A DNA stretch of 64,000 nucleotides from Marinobacter salexigens (GTDB lineage Bacteria > Pseudomonadota > Gammaproteobacteria > Pseudomonadales > Oleiphilaceae). Location: contig NZ_NIHC01000006.1 of assembly GCF_002806945.1 (NCBI RefSeq), positions 186,001-250,000 of the forward strand. The letters run 5' to 3'. The translations under genes and the position numbers were made by a program. This document shows positions 46,779 to 56,047 of the stretch, piece after piece. Positions within the stretch are counted from its first letter, which is position 1. Each line of letters begins with the position of its first letter. Under the pieces are notes generated by a model. The model saw only the letters and a program-made list of their open reading frames with translations, had not been told where the DNA came from and ran no database searches.

Positions 46779-49700
46779 TGGGCGAATATTCCTATGCTGA
46801 ACTATTCTGCTTCAGTAACTTCACTTTCCTGACTGGAGCCTCCCACCCCCATGAACTGGCAGAGCGCGCAGCAGAGCTTGGGTATACCGCACTGGCCATT
46901 ACCGACGCCTGTTCGGTTGCAGGCATTCCCCGTGCCTGGGCGGCACTGAAAGAAAGCCCTGTAAAACTGATTACCGGAAGCTGGTTTGAGTTAGCCGACA
47001 GCCCGACCGGTGCCAGCACACCCCGATTCATTCTTCTGGCCCGCACCCGCAAGGGTTACGGCCAACTCTGCCAGTTTATAACCACCGGCCGGCGCCGGGC
47101 CGAAAAAGGCCAGTACCAGCTTTTCCATAGCGATACGGAAACCCATGCTCTGGATGACTGCCTGTGCCTGTGGTTGCCTCCCTCCCCGGCTGAGGCCGAT
47201 GCCGATCAGGCCCTGGCCTGTGGCGAATGGTTGCTCCGGTTGTTTGAACACCGCCTGTGGATTGCCGCCGCCCGTACCCTGGAATCCGGTGAGGAACAGC
47301 AGCTGGCCAGAGCCCGCTGGTTAAGCGACCACCTGCGTTGCCCGATTACTGCCATCGGCGAAGTGCACATGCACAGCCGGCAACGCCAACCCCTTCAAGA
47401 TGTACTCACCGCCCTGCGCAACCACACCAGCCTGGAAAGCGCCGGTCACTGTCTGTTCCAGAATGGTGAACGCTACCTGCGCCCCCTACCAGTCCTGCAA
47501 CGGTTGTTCCCGGAAACCTGGCTGCAAGAATCTGTACGCATTGCTCAACAGTGCACCTTTGAGCCAGGCAGCTTGCGTTACGAATACCCGCCAGACCTGG
47601 TACCAGAGGGAGAAACCCCGGCCGCCTATCTGAAGCGTTTAACGCAGCAAGGTGAACAGCAACGCTTCCCGGCAGGCACGCCACTGTCTGTTCAGGCCCT
47701 GATCCGAAAAGAGCTGGGACTGATTTCAGAGATGAAGTACGAACACTACTTTCTCACCATCCACGACATAGTTGCCTTCGCCCGCAGCCGGGGCATTCTG
47801 TGCCAGGGCCGGGGCTCTGCCGCCAACTCCGCCGTGTGCTATTGCCTGGGCATTACCGAAGTGAACCCGGCCCAGGTCGACCTGCTGTTTGAACGTTTCA
47901 TCTCCAAAGACAGAAACGAGCCGCCGGACATCGACGTGGACTTTGAGCACGAACGCCGGGAAGAGGTGATACAGTACATCTACCAACGCTACAGCCGGGA
48001 ACGGGCCGCACTGGCAGCCACAGTAATCCGCTATCGACCAAAGAGTGCTATTCGCGACGTTGGCAAAGCCTTGGGGTTCGACCCTGCATTGGTGGAACAG
48101 TTGCTGGAAGGTATTGACTGGCGAGACAAAGCCACCAACTGGCGCCAGCAGATTCTCGACAAACGCCTGACCCGCAACCCGAAAGTCGCAGACCAGTTCT
48201 TTGCCTTGGTGAACACCCTGCTAGGCTTCCCCCGCCACCTTTCCCAACATGTGGGTGGCTTTGTGATCAGTTCCGGCCCCTTGAGCGAACTGGTACCAGT
48301 GGAAAACGCCGCTATGGCAGACCGTACTGTTATCCAATGGGACAAAGACGACCTGGAAAGCCTGGGCCTGATGAAAGTAGACGTGCTCGCACTGGGCATG
48401 CTGACCGCCATCCGCAAAGCCCTGGCACTGATCAGCCAGCAGAAAGGCCATCCTTTCCACATGCAGGACATCCCCCAGGAAGACCGGGCCACCTACAAGA
48501 TGCTGCAAAAAGGCGACAGCATCGGCGTATTCCAGGTGGAGTCCCGCGCCCAGATCAACATGCTGCCCAGACTGAAACCCGAAACCTTCTATGATCTGGT
48601 AATCGAAGTAGCCATCGTCCGCCCCGGCCCCATCCAGGGAGACATGGTACATCCCTACCTGCGCCGCAAACACGGCCTGGAACCGGTGGACTACCCCAAC
48701 GACGCCGTTCGTGGCGTACTGGAACGCACGCTGGGGGTGCCCATCTTTCAGGAACAGGTCATCAAACTGGCCATGGTGGCCGCCGGTTTCAGCGCCGGCG
48801 AAGCCGACCAGCTCCGCCGCGCCATGGCCGCCTGGAAATCCCATGGTGACATGACTCCCTTCCGGGAAAAGCTCATCAACGGCATGCTTGCACGGGGCCA
48901 CGATGCCAACTTCGCCGAACGCCTCTACCTGCAAATCTGCGGCTTCGGAGGCTACGGCTTCCCCGAATCCCACGCCGCTAGTTTCGCCCTGCTCGTTTAC
49001 GTCTCCGCCTGGATCAAACGCCACTATCCAAGCGCCTTTTACTGCGCCCTGCTCAACAGCCAACCCATGGGCTTCTACTCCCCATCGCAACTGCTACAGG
49101 ACGCAAAACGCCATAACATGAAGGCACTGCCACCAGACATCAACAAAAGCCAATGGGAACACACCCTGGAAGGCTCGGACCTGCAACTACGATTAGGCCT
49201 GAGAATCATTCGGGGTTTCCCCGAAAATGCAGCACAACGTCTGTGCCAGCTTCGCCCCGAAGCCGGTTACCAATCCCCCGCCGAGCTACGCCGCCTCGCG
49301 GATCTCAACCAGCGCGAAATCGAACTCCTGGCTGGGGCCAACGCCATGCCCGCCTTTGCAGACAACCGCCACCAGGCCTATTGGCAACTCCTGGGGCACG
49401 AAAAACCCACAGAACTTTTCGCTGTGGCCGAAGATGGCGAACACTACAAACCGGCAGCCTGCAACCAGCTACCAGAACCCACCGAAGGCCAGAACATCCT
49501 CGCCGACTACGCCAGCCAAGGCCTAACCCTCCAACGCCACCCGTTAGCCCTACTCCGGGAACAAGGCCACCTGAAGTTCTGCCTCAACGCCGAACAACTA
49601 AAAACAACCAAAGCCGGTATCCCCGTACAAGTAGCCGGCCTGGTAACCGGCCGCCAACGCCCCGGCTCCGCCTCCGGCGTCACCTTCGTAACCCTGGAAG

Positions 49701-49900
49701 ACGAAACCGGCAACGTAAACATCGTAGTCTGGCTGGAAACCGCCCGCCGGCAGCGCAAACCGTTACTCACCGCCCGGTTGCTGCATGTAAAAGGTATTCT
49801 GGAAAGAGAGGGGGAAGTTGTTCACGTTATGGCAGGAAAACTCTCGGACCTGAGTCATCTCATCAAAACACTCCCGGTCAGCTCGCGAGATTTTCATTAA
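46778..49900 (+). CDS. dnaE2: Error-prone DNA polymerase DnaE2 (ImuC)
   Basis: This 1040-residue C-family polymerase does translesion synthesis during the SOS response. The N-terminal PHP domain ('TDACSVAGIPRAW') is followed by the catalytic palm with 'CQGRGSAANSAVCYCLGIT' and the acidic triad in 'PPDIDVDFEHERR', then 'VRPGPIQGDMVHPYL' and 'QICGFGGYGFPESHAASFA'. The C-terminal part holds an OB-fold ('IPVQVAGLVTGRQRPGSASG'). I chose ATG 46778, which overlaps the imuB stop by one base. Earlier in-frame ATGs lie within imuB. It lacks the tau-binding tail of replicative DnaE, as expected for DnaE2. Confidence 0.95.
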   Translation: MGEYSYAELFCFSNFTFLTGASHPHELAERAAELGYTALAITDACSVAGIPRAWAALKESPVKLITGSWFELADSPTGASTPRFILLARTRKGYGQLCQFITTGRRRAEKGQYQLFHSDTETHALDDCLCLWLPPSPAEADADQALACGEWLLRLFEHRLWIAAARTLESGEEQQLARARWLSDHLRCPITAIGEVHMHSRQRQPLQDVLTALRNHTSLESAGHCLFQNGERYLRPLPVLQRLFPETWLQESVRIAQQCTFEPGSLRYEYPPDLVPEGETPAAYLKRLTQQGEQQRFPAGTPLSVQALIRKELGLISEMKYEHYFLTIHDIVAFARSRGILCQGRGSAANSAVCYCLGITEVNPAQVDLLFERFISKDRNEPPDIDVDFEHERREEVIQYIYQRYSRERAALAATVIRYRPKSAIRDVGKALGFDPALVEQLLEGIDWRDKATNWRQQILDKRLTRNPKVADQFFALVNTLLGFPRHLSQHVGGFVISSGPLSELVPVENAAMADRTVIQWDKDDLESLGLMKVDVLALGMLTAIRKALALISQQKGHPFHMQDIPQEDRATYKMLQKGDSIGVFQVESRAQINMLPRLKPETFYDLVIEVAIVRPGPIQGDMVHPYLRRKHGLEPVDYPNDAVRGVLERTLGVPIFQEQVIKLAMVAAGFSAGEADQLRRAMAAWKSHGDMTPFREKLINGMLARGHDANFAERLYLQICGFGGYGFPESHAASFALLVYVSAWIKRHYPSAFYCALLNSQPMGFYSPSQLLQDAKRHNMKALPPDINKSQWEHTLEGSDLQLRLGLRIIRGFPENAAQRLCQLRPEAGYQSPAELRRLADLNQREIELLAGANAMPAFADNRHQAYWQLLGHEKPTELFAVAEDGEHYKPAACNQLPEPTEGQNILADYASQGLTLQRHPLALLREQGHLKFCLNAEQLKTTKAGIPVQVAGLVTGRQRPGSASGVTFVTLEDETGNVNIVVWLETARRQRKPLLTARLLHVKGILEREGEVVHVMAGKLSDLSHLIKTLPVSSRDFH

Positions 49901-49935
49901 ATCAGCCTTTGAGAAGGCCAATGCCGAAGATGGAA

Positions 49936-50045
49936 GAGCCGGTGCGGGGCCGATTTTCAGGAATGTCGGAGGCCATGGACGGCCGGAGACAAGCGCACAT
50001 GGATGTGCTCGTAGCGGTTCCTGAAAATCGGCCCCGTGCTGGCTC
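49936..50045. repeat. Palindromic intergenic element with 19-bp perfect arms
   Basis: The arms CGGGGCCGATTTTCAGGAA (49945-49963) and its exact reverse complement (50018-50036) enclose a 54-nt centre. The homology extends outwards with mismatches to GAGCC...GGCTC (49936-50045). The centre has two small hairpins: GGCC-ATGGAC-GGCC (49971-49984) and GCGCACAT-GG-ATGTGCTC (49993-50010). It lies between the dnaE2 stop and the oadB terminator and has no gene of its own. It resembles a REP/MITE-type element; this window shows only one copy, so its repeat nature is inference. Confidence 0.65.
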
Positions 50046-50075
50046 ATGCTCCAAAGCCCATGGCCCCAGAAAGCA

Positions 50076-50112
50076 GAAAACCCCGCCAAGCAAAAGCAAG
50101 GCGGGGTTTTCC
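50076..50112 (-). terminator. Bidirectional hairpin between dnaE2 and oadB
   Basis: GAAAACCCCGCC pairs with GGCGGGGTTTTCC around a 12-nt loop. Each strand has a run of four T after the stem. It lies 18 bases downstream of the oadB stop and probably terminates the oadGAB operon, and perhaps the imu operon from the other side. Confidence 0.75.
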
Positions 50113-50130
50113 GCACTACAAGAGTAACAA

Positions 50131-51465
50131 TCAGCTAAGCAGCTTGATCATCACACCCGCAGCAACAGCCGAGCCAATAACACCAGCAACGTTCGGCCCC
50201 ATAGCGTGCATCAGCAGGAAGTTCTGCGGATTCGCCTCAAGACCAACCTTGTTGGAAACCCGCGCCGCCATCGGCACAGCAGACACACCTGCAGAACCAA
50301 TCAACGGGTTAATCGGATCCTTGCTCAACTTATTCATCAGCTTCGCCATCAGAACACCCGACGCAGTACCAACAGCAAATGCCACGATACCCAGCCCCAG
50401 AATACCCAGAGTCTGAGCATCCAGGAACTTGTCCGCCATCAGCTTGGAGCCAACAGACAAACCCAGGAAAATCGTAGTGATGTTGATCAGAGCATTCTGG
50501 GCAGTGTCGTTAAGACGCTCCACTACGCCACACTCGCGCATCAGGTTACCAAAGCAGAACATACCCAGCAGAGGCGCAGCATCTGGCAAGAACAGAACCA
50601 CAGCAATCAGAACAACCAGCGGGAACACAATCTTTTCGCGCTTGCTGACCGGACGCAGCTGGGACATCTTGATTGCCCGCTCCTTCTCACTGGTCAGCGC
50701 CTTCATGATGGGCGGCTGAATCATCGGCACCATAGCCATATAAGCGTATGCGGATACCGCAATGGCACCCAGAAGGTGCGGGGCCAGCACGCTGGAAACA
50801 TAGATCGACGTCGGCCCGTCGGCACCACCAATGATACCGATAGCAGCGGCTTCCAGAATGGTAAATTCCAGAATGCCAAACCAGTCGAGCAAGGCAGCAC
50901 CCAAAACCGTACCAAAGATACCGAACTGAGCCGCAGCACCCAAAAGCATGGTTTTCGGGTTAGCCAGCAGCGGCCCGAAATCCGTCATTGCCCCAACGCC
51001 CATGAAGATCACCAGGGGCCCAATGGTGCTACCGATAACTACAGAATAGAAGTTATAGAGCATGCCATTGGCATAACCGATATCCTGGGCAATAGAGTTG
51101 GCCATTGCCATTTCAGAATAGCTCGCCTCTTTTACAGCCACCTTGAAGGCATCTTTCAGTTCAGGCGTAACGACCTGCCCAACCTGATACGCAACATCCA
51201 GAGGCGCCGCCAGTGCAGCCAGAATCTCGGCATTCCCGGCTTTCAGAGCAAAGTGGATAGCATTTTCCGCCGCAGTCAGGGCGAGCCCCGCCTCCGGAAT
51301 GTTCGCCAGAATACCGCCGAACCCAATAGGTACCAGCAGCAAAGGCTCAAACCCCTTGCGAATTGCAAGGAACAGAAGAAGCAGGCCAACGGCGATCATA
51401 ATCACTTGGCCAGACCCAATGTTGAACAGGCCACTACCTGTCCATAACGTCATTAATTTATCCAT
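50131..51465 (-). CDS. oadB: Oxaloacetate decarboxylase, beta subunit (Na+ pump)
   Basis: This 444-residue membrane protein decarboxylates carboxybiotin and couples this to Na+ export. Multiple hydrophobic helices and two re-entrant segments are expected; the family motifs '[21 protein letters not shown]' (shortened: GGADGPT) with its essential aspartate and '[18 protein letters not shown]' are present, as is '[15 protein letters not shown]'. It is complete. It follows oadA with 14 bases between stop and start and is the last gene of oadG-oadA-oadB. Confidence 0.95.
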   Translation of the reverse strand: MDKLMTLWTGSGLFNIGSGQVIMIAVGLLLLFLAIRKGFEPLLLVPIGFGGILANIPEAGLALTAAENAIHFALKAGNAEILAALAAPLDVAYQVGQVVTPELKDAFKVAVKEASYSEMAMANSIAQDIGYANGMLYNFYSVVIGSTIGPLVIFMGVGAMTDFGPLLANPKTMLLGAAAQFGIFGTVLGAALLDWFGILEFTILEAAAIGIIGGADGPTSIYVSSVLAPHLLGAIAVSAYAYMAMVPMIQPPIMKALTSEKERAIKMSQLRPVSKREKIVFPLVVLIAVVLFLPDAAPLLGMFCFGNLMRECGVVERLNDTAQNALINITTIFLGLSVGSKLMADKFLDAQTLGILGLGIVAFAVGTASGVLMAKLMNKLSKDPINPLIGSAGVSAVPMAARVSNKVGLEANPQNFLLMHAMGPNVAGVIGSAVAAGVMIKLLS

Positions 51466-51479
51466 GGAATGCTGGCCCT

Positions 51480-53270
51480 TTATGCGATTGTCAGCATTTC
51501 ATCATCAGGGGAGACGGCATCACCGACCTTGATGAAGACTTCGCCGACAGTGCCGGCTTTTGGTGCGCGAATCTCGGTTTCCATCTTCATGGCCTCAAGA
51601 ATAATCAGCACGTCGCCTTCTTCAATGGCATCACCTGGCGAAACCAGTACCTTGAAGATATTACCGCCCAGAGGAGCAATAACCGGCTCCCCCCCGCCCG
51701 CAACCGGAGCTGGCGCAGAGGCGGCTGCAGGCGCAGGTGCCGCCGCATTACCCTCGCCCTGAATCTGGGTTATTTCACCGCCCTCAGACACTGCAACCAC
51801 ATACTGCTTGCCGTTAACATCAACGGTGTATGTTTCGGGGCCACTGGCTTTCTTGGCTGGAAGTGCATCTTCAGCCGAGGGAACCGGCTCGAAAGCATCC
51901 GGGTTATTGCGGTTTTCCAGAAACTTCAAACCAATCTGCGGGAACAGCGCATAAGTCAGAACATCGTCAACAACGCTATCCGACAACTTGATGCTCTTTT
52001 CGTCCGCCAGCTTCTTAAGCTCGTCGGTCAGCTTATCCATTTCCGGCTCAATATTGTCTGCCGGACGGCAGGTAATAGCTTCCTTCCCTTCCAGAACTCG
52101 CTCCTGCAGTTCCTTGTTGAATGGCGCTGGTGCGGAACCATACTCGCCTTTCAGGATGGCAGAAGTTTCCTTGGAGATAGACTTGTAGCGCTCACCGGTC
52201 AGAACATTCAGAACAGCCTGGGTACCAACAATCTGAGACGTTGGAGTTACCAGCGGGATGAAGCCCAAATCTTCACGAACCTTGGGGATTTCAGCCAATA
52301 CTTCGTCAAAACGATGCGCAGCATTCTGCTCTTTGAGCTGGCCTTCCATGTTGGTCAACATGCCGCCCGGTACCTGGGCAATCAGGATGCGGGAATCAGT
52401 ACCACGGAGGCTACCTTCAAACTTCGCGTACTTCTTGCGAACTTCGCGGAAGTAGCTGGCAATTTCTTCCAACAACACCAGATCCAGTCCAGTATCGCGC
52501 TCTGTGCCTTCAAGAATGGCAACAACCGCCTCAGTGGGCGAATGGCCGTAGGTCATACTCATTGAAGAGATGGCCGTATCTACGTTATCGATACCGGCTT
52601 CCGCTGCTTTGATGGCGGTAGCGGTAGACATGCCGGTGGTCGCGTGGCACTGCATGTGGATCGGGATATCCAGCTCTTTCTTCAGACGGCTAACCAGGTC
52701 AAAAGCCACATAGGGCTTGAGAATACCTGCCATGTCCTTGATCGCAATGGAGTCCGCACCCATGCCTGCAACTTCTTTCGCCAGCTCTACCCACATCTCT
52801 ATAGTGTGCACAGGGCTGGTGGTATAAGAGATAGTGCCCTGAGCGTGCTTGCCGGTTTTCTTGACAGCCTTGATGGCGGTTGCCAAGTTGCGGGGATCGT
52901 TCATGGCATCAAAAATACGGAATACGTCAATGCCATTTTCGGCGGCACGATCAACGAAACGTTCTACCACGTCATCCGCATAATGCCGGTAACCCAGAAG
53001 GTTTTGCCCACGCAGAAGCATTTGCTGAGGCGTGTTGGGCATTACTTTTTTCAGTTCACGAATGCGCTCCCAGGGGTCTTCGCCCAGGTAACGAATGCAG
53101 GAGTCGAAGGTAGCGCCACCCCAGGATTCCAGTGACCAGAAACCGACTTTGTCGAGTTTCTCGGCAATGGGCAGCATGTCGTCAAGCCGCATACGGGTGG
53201 CAAGCAGGGACTGGTGGGCGTCGCGAAGTATAACGTCCGTAATCCCCAGCGGTTTCTTTGTGTCAGTCAT
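51480..53270 (-). CDS. oadA: Oxaloacetate decarboxylase, alpha subunit (carboxyltransferase-biotin carrier)
   Basis: This 596-residue subunit moves the carboxyl group of oxaloacetate to biotin. The N-terminal TIM-barrel carboxyltransferase domain shows '[16 protein letters not shown]', 'IKDMAGIL' and the metal-binding '[11 protein letters not shown]'. A conserved carboxylase domain follows to about residue 460. An Ala/Pro-rich linker ('[18 protein letters not shown]') leads to the biotinyl domain, where the lysine in '[10 protein letters not shown]' carries the cofactor. It is a full-length member, between oadG and oadB. Confidence 0.96.
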   Translation of the reverse strand: MTDTKKPLGITDVILRDAHQSLLATRMRLDDMLPIAEKLDKVGFWSLESWGGATFDSCIRYLGEDPWERIRELKKVMPNTPQQMLLRGQNLLGYRHYADDVVERFVDRAAENGIDVFRIFDAMNDPRNLATAIKAVKKTGKHAQGTISYTTSPVHTIEMWVELAKEVAGMGADSIAIKDMAGILKPYVAFDLVSRLKKELDIPIHMQCHATTGMSTATAIKAAEAGIDNVDTAISSMSMTYGHSPTEAVVAILEGTERDTGLDLVLLEEIASYFREVRKKYAKFEGSLRGTDSRILIAQVPGGMLTNMEGQLKEQNAAHRFDEVLAEIPKVREDLGFIPLVTPTSQIVGTQAVLNVLTGERYKSISKETSAILKGEYGSAPAPFNKELQERVLEGKEAITCRPADNIEPEMDKLTDELKKLADEKSIKLSDSVVDDVLTYALFPQIGLKFLENRNNPDAFEPVPSAEDALPAKKASGPETYTVDVNGKQYVVAVSEGGEITQIQGEGNAAAPAPAAASAPAPVAGGGEPVIAPLGGNIFKVLVSPGDAIEEGDVLIILEAMKMETEIRAPKAGTVGEVFIKVGDAVSPDDEMLTIA

Positions 53271-53315
53271 CGTGTCAGCCTTCTGTTTAAAGGTTGTATC
53301 TAATCGGGTACCAGG

Positions 53316-53567
53316 TCACTTCTTGTGGCGCGACCGGAATTGTGCAATCGCCTTTTTAATGGCCTCAGCTGTATCAGGGTCAACTGATACAGGCGCCTTT
53401 GGCTTGGCACGAGGTGTTTTGGCCGGGGTCACCGGCTCTGGCGGGGCAAACCGGGTTAGCAGTTTGGACATAAGCAGAGTCGCGAATACCAGAACAACCA
53501 GAAACGCGAACACAAAACCCATACCCGCAACCATCAAGTCGATGGCTTGAGACATCAGGTCTTCCAT
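53316..53567 (-). CDS. oadG: Oxaloacetate decarboxylase, gamma subunit
   Basis: This 83-residue protein assembles the pump: one membrane helix ('LMVAGMGFVFAFLVVLVFATLLM', residues about 10-32), then a proline/alanine linker and a charged C-terminus. Klebsiella OadG is of the same size. I chose ATG 53567; the frame continues upstream to 53702 without homology. The C-terminal tail ('AIAQFRSRHKK') lacks the histidine cluster that binds zinc in some OadG proteins. It is the first gene of the operon. Confidence 0.85.
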   Translation of the reverse strand: MEDLMSQAIDLMVAGMGFVFAFLVVLVFATLLMSKLLTRFAPPEPVTPAKTPRAKPKAPVSVDPDTAEAIKKAIAQFRSRHKK

Positions 53568-53783
53568 ATAAACAGCTACCTGTATAAATTTAGGGATTTT
53601 TCCCGCGAGAGCCGTAGCGCACTGGACCGGCGTCTTGTGCTGCACGAACAAACCGGGAGGCAAAATCCTGCGTAATTTACCGGTTTCACAGGCTGTGAGC
53701 AACCAAAATGCATCTGGCTATACGGAGTTTCCGAGCGCTTAACCCGCTCTCGCACCCCCCGAAAAAGCCCATGAGTCCGGCTC

Positions 53784-55157
53784 TCAGGCCATTCTTACCC
53801 TTAGCTTGCGACCCTTTATTTTTCCATCTTCAAGGCGCTTCAAAGCACGCCTGGCCTGCTTTGCCTCTACTGCAACGAAGCACTGAAACTCAAACAGATC
53901 AATCTTGCCTACAGATTTCCCGTCTAACCCAGCCTCGCCGGTGAGCGCTCCAAGCACATCTCCCGGACGAAGTTTTTCCTTGCGTCCGGCGGCGATGCAA
54001 AGAGTTTTCATGGCAGGAACTATCGGCTCGGCTGGTACTGAAAGGAGTATCTCAGTATCGCCCCAGGCAACCGGGCTGCCACGCTCACTCTCCAGACGGT
54101 TAATTTTATGACCTTGAGCCGGGCTGCACAGAGTCACGGCCAAACCAGCTTCACCTGCACGCCCGGTACGACCCACCCGGTGAGTATGCACCTCCGGATC
54201 CCGTGCTGGCTCAGCGTTAATAACCAGGGGAAGCGACTTGATGTCCAGCCCTCGGGCCGCGACGTCTGTTGCCACCAGAACCTGACAACTCTGGTTGGCA
54301 AAGCGCACCAACACGCTGTCCCGCTCTCGCTGCTCGAGATCCCCGTGCAACGCTAGTGCCGAGAATCCCTGGGCACCCAATTCTGCCGCCAACTCATCAC
54401 ACTGCTGTTTCATAGCACAGAACACCAGGCAGGAAACCGGCTGATGCTCAGACAGCAAGCTCACTATGGCACGAGTACGTTCTGAAGCAGGAATTTCGTA
54501 AAACAGCTCACGTATATCAGAGTTCACACTGCGGGATTCCGCCCGCACATCAACCGGCTCTCGCTGAAAGCCTGCACTGAGCTTTCGAATAGACTCCGGC
54601 CAGGTGGCTGAAAACATTAATGTCTGGCGCCGCTCAGGCGTGTGCCCCAGAATTTCTTCCAATGCTGGCTGAAAGCCCATATCGAGCATTCTGTCTGCCT
54701 CATCCAGAACCAGAGTTTTGAGGCGTTTTAAATCCAGAGTGCCTTTGCGCAGGTGATCTGCAATCCGACCCGGCGTACCTACTACAATATGGGCGCCATG
54801 GGCCAAGGAACCAATCTGAGGACCAATAGATACCCCGCCACAGAGCGTAAGAATCTTTACGTTATCCTTTGCCCGAGCCATTTCCCTCAAGGCCTTGGCT
54901 ACCTGATCCGCTAGCTCACGGGTGGGACACAATACCAACCCTTGTACGGCATACAGTGTCGGATTGAGGTTTTCGATCAGCCCGATTCCAAACGCCGCTG
55001 TTTTACCACTACCAGTCTGAGCCATAGCGATCACATCACGACCCATCAGACAATGAGGCAAAGCTCTGGCCTGAATATCCGTAGGTTGTGAAAAACCTAA
55101 CTGGGCAAGATTGGCCTGCATGGCTGCAGACAGATCAAGATTTTTAAAGGAAGGCAT
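53784..55157 (-). CDS. dbpA: ATP-dependent RNA helicase DbpA
   Basis: This 457-residue DEAD-box helicase acts in 50S assembly by remodelling the 23S rRNA around hairpin 92. Motif Q 'QPTDIQARALPHCL', motif I 'AQTGSGKTAAFG', motif II 'LVLDEADRMLDMG', motif III 'SATWP' and motif VI 'HRVGRTGRAG' are in order. The C-terminal RNA-recognition domain that gives DbpA its specificity is present ('KLRPGDVLGALTGEAGL', then 'GKIDLFEFQCFVAVE'). It is a full-length gene and diverges from the DUF2058 gene. Confidence 0.95.
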   Translation of the reverse strand: MPSFKNLDLSAAMQANLAQLGFSQPTDIQARALPHCLMGRDVIAMAQTGSGKTAAFGIGLIENLNPTLYAVQGLVLCPTRELADQVAKALREMARAKDNVKILTLCGGVSIGPQIGSLAHGAHIVVGTPGRIADHLRKGTLDLKRLKTLVLDEADRMLDMGFQPALEEILGHTPERRQTLMFSATWPESIRKLSAGFQREPVDVRAESRSVNSDIRELFYEIPASERTRAIVSLLSEHQPVSCLVFCAMKQQCDELAAELGAQGFSALALHGDLEQRERDSVLVRFANQSCQVLVATDVAARGLDIKSLPLVINAEPARDPEVHTHRVGRTGRAGEAGLAVTLCSPAQGHKINRLESERGSPVAWGDTEILLSVPAEPIVPAMKTLCIAAGRKEKLRPGDVLGALTGEAGLDGKSVGKIDLFEFQCFVAVEAKQARRALKRLEDGKIKGRKLRVRMA

Positions 55158-55264
55158 ACAAGAAAATCCTGGAATCAGCGGTTGCTGGTTAAGAAGGTAA
55201 GCACGAGGGCGTATACTAACGCGATAGAATACCAGAATTCATGACCAATTAATGGAGTTATCCC

Positions 55265-55801
55265 ATGGCGTCCCTGCAGGACCAGCTATTGAAAGCGGGC
55301 CTGGCCGATCAGAAAAAGGCCAAGGCTATCCGAAATGAGAAGCATAAACAGCGCAAACAGCAGCCCAAAGGTGCTGTGCAGGTTAATGAAACGGAAATCC
55401 GTGCTCGTCAGGCCCGGGAAGAAAAAGCTGAGCGCGACCGGCAGCTAAACTTGCAACGCCAACAAGAAGCCGAGAAAAAAGCCATACAGGCCCAAATTCG
55501 CCAACTTGTGGAGACCAATCGACTGGATCGCAGCCGGGGCGAAACCTCCTATCAGTTCGTTCACGACAAAAAGATCAAAAAATTGTATGTGGACGACACC
55601 ATGGTCGATCAGCTATCCCGTGGCCGCTTGGCCATTGTATTTGTTAATGAGCAGTATGAAGTGGTTGCAGAAGGTGTAGCTCGTAAAATTATCGAACGCG
55701 ATGCCCGAGCAGTAGTGGTACTTCATGACCGCAAGAAAGACGATGTGGGTGAAGACGATCCCTACGCAGGCTACGAAATCCCGGACGACCTTATGTGGTA
55801 G
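55265..55801 (+). CDS. DUF2058 family protein (YaiL-like)
   Basis: This 178-residue protein has a basic, glutamine-rich coiled N-terminal half ('SLQDQLLKAGLADQKKAKAI', then 'KHKQRKQQPKGAVQVNETEI'), and a globular C-terminal half ('YQFVHDKKIKKLYVDDTMVD'). This is the YaiL/DUF2058 pattern, described as nucleoprotein- or polynucleotide-associated. GGAG lies seven bases before the ATG. The family function is not known; RNA binding is plausible from the basic N-terminus, and its position next to dbpA would fit, but this is inference. Confidence 0.88.
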   Translation: MASLQDQLLKAGLADQKKAKAIRNEKHKQRKQQPKGAVQVNETEIRARQAREEKAERDRQLNLQRQQEAEKKAIQAQIRQLVETNRLDRSRGETSYQFVHDKKIKKLYVDDTMVDQLSRGRLAIVFVNEQYEVVAEGVARKIIERDARAVVVLHDRKKDDVGEDDPYAGYEIPDDLMW

Positions 55802-55983
55802 ACGTCAGGCTGCCCGCTCAACCCAAAAACAAAAGTGAATACCCAAATCACTTTCGGGAATCTACCAACAGCACTCCGCAACCATATGTTACTTAAAACA
55901 AATTGAAGTTTACCTCCGACACATACCTAATAGAGACACAACAAAAAGCTCAAAAACCTCTTTCGCGTATCAAAATGCCTCTT

Positions 55984-56039
55984 CTTGGTGTGTCGGACGG
56001 ACTCGATTGCCTGGATCGGTATTACTTGCGAACACCAAG
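55984..56039 (+). promoter_or_regulatory. Inverted repeat that could sequester the chemoreceptor ribosome site
   Basis: CTTGGTGT (55984-55991) is the exact reverse complement of ACACCAAG (56032-56039), whose last bases belong to the Shine-Dalgarno sequence AAGGA of the next gene. If both lie in the same leader RNA, an 8-bp helix with a 40-nt loop would mask the ribosome site. Whether transcription starts upstream of it is not known. Confidence 0.4.
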
Positions 56040-56047
56040 GATACTGT

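Noticed and set aside
48221-49090. Minus-strand open frame opposite dnaE2
   Set aside because: It has no recognisable motif and lies within an intact polymerase gene.
49153-50127. Plus-strand frame running from within dnaE2 through the palindromic element
   Set aside because: Its first half is a shifted frame of dnaE2, rich in Pro, Arg and Thr; the rest reads through the palindrome and terminator.
50206-51447. Plus-strand open frame of about 410 codons opposite oadB
   Set aside because: Its composition is rich in His, Gln and Arg, as expected for the complement of a membrane protein gene, and oadB is complete.
55832-55852. AAAGTGA/TCACTTT inverted repeat after the DUF2058 gene as a terminator
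   Set aside because: The stem is AT-rich and only 7 bp, with no T-run after it.
55802-56047. Possible sigma-28 (flagellar) promoter before the chemoreceptor
   Set aside because: Partial matches (TGAAGTTT, GCGTATCA) occur, but none has the right spacing to its partner element.
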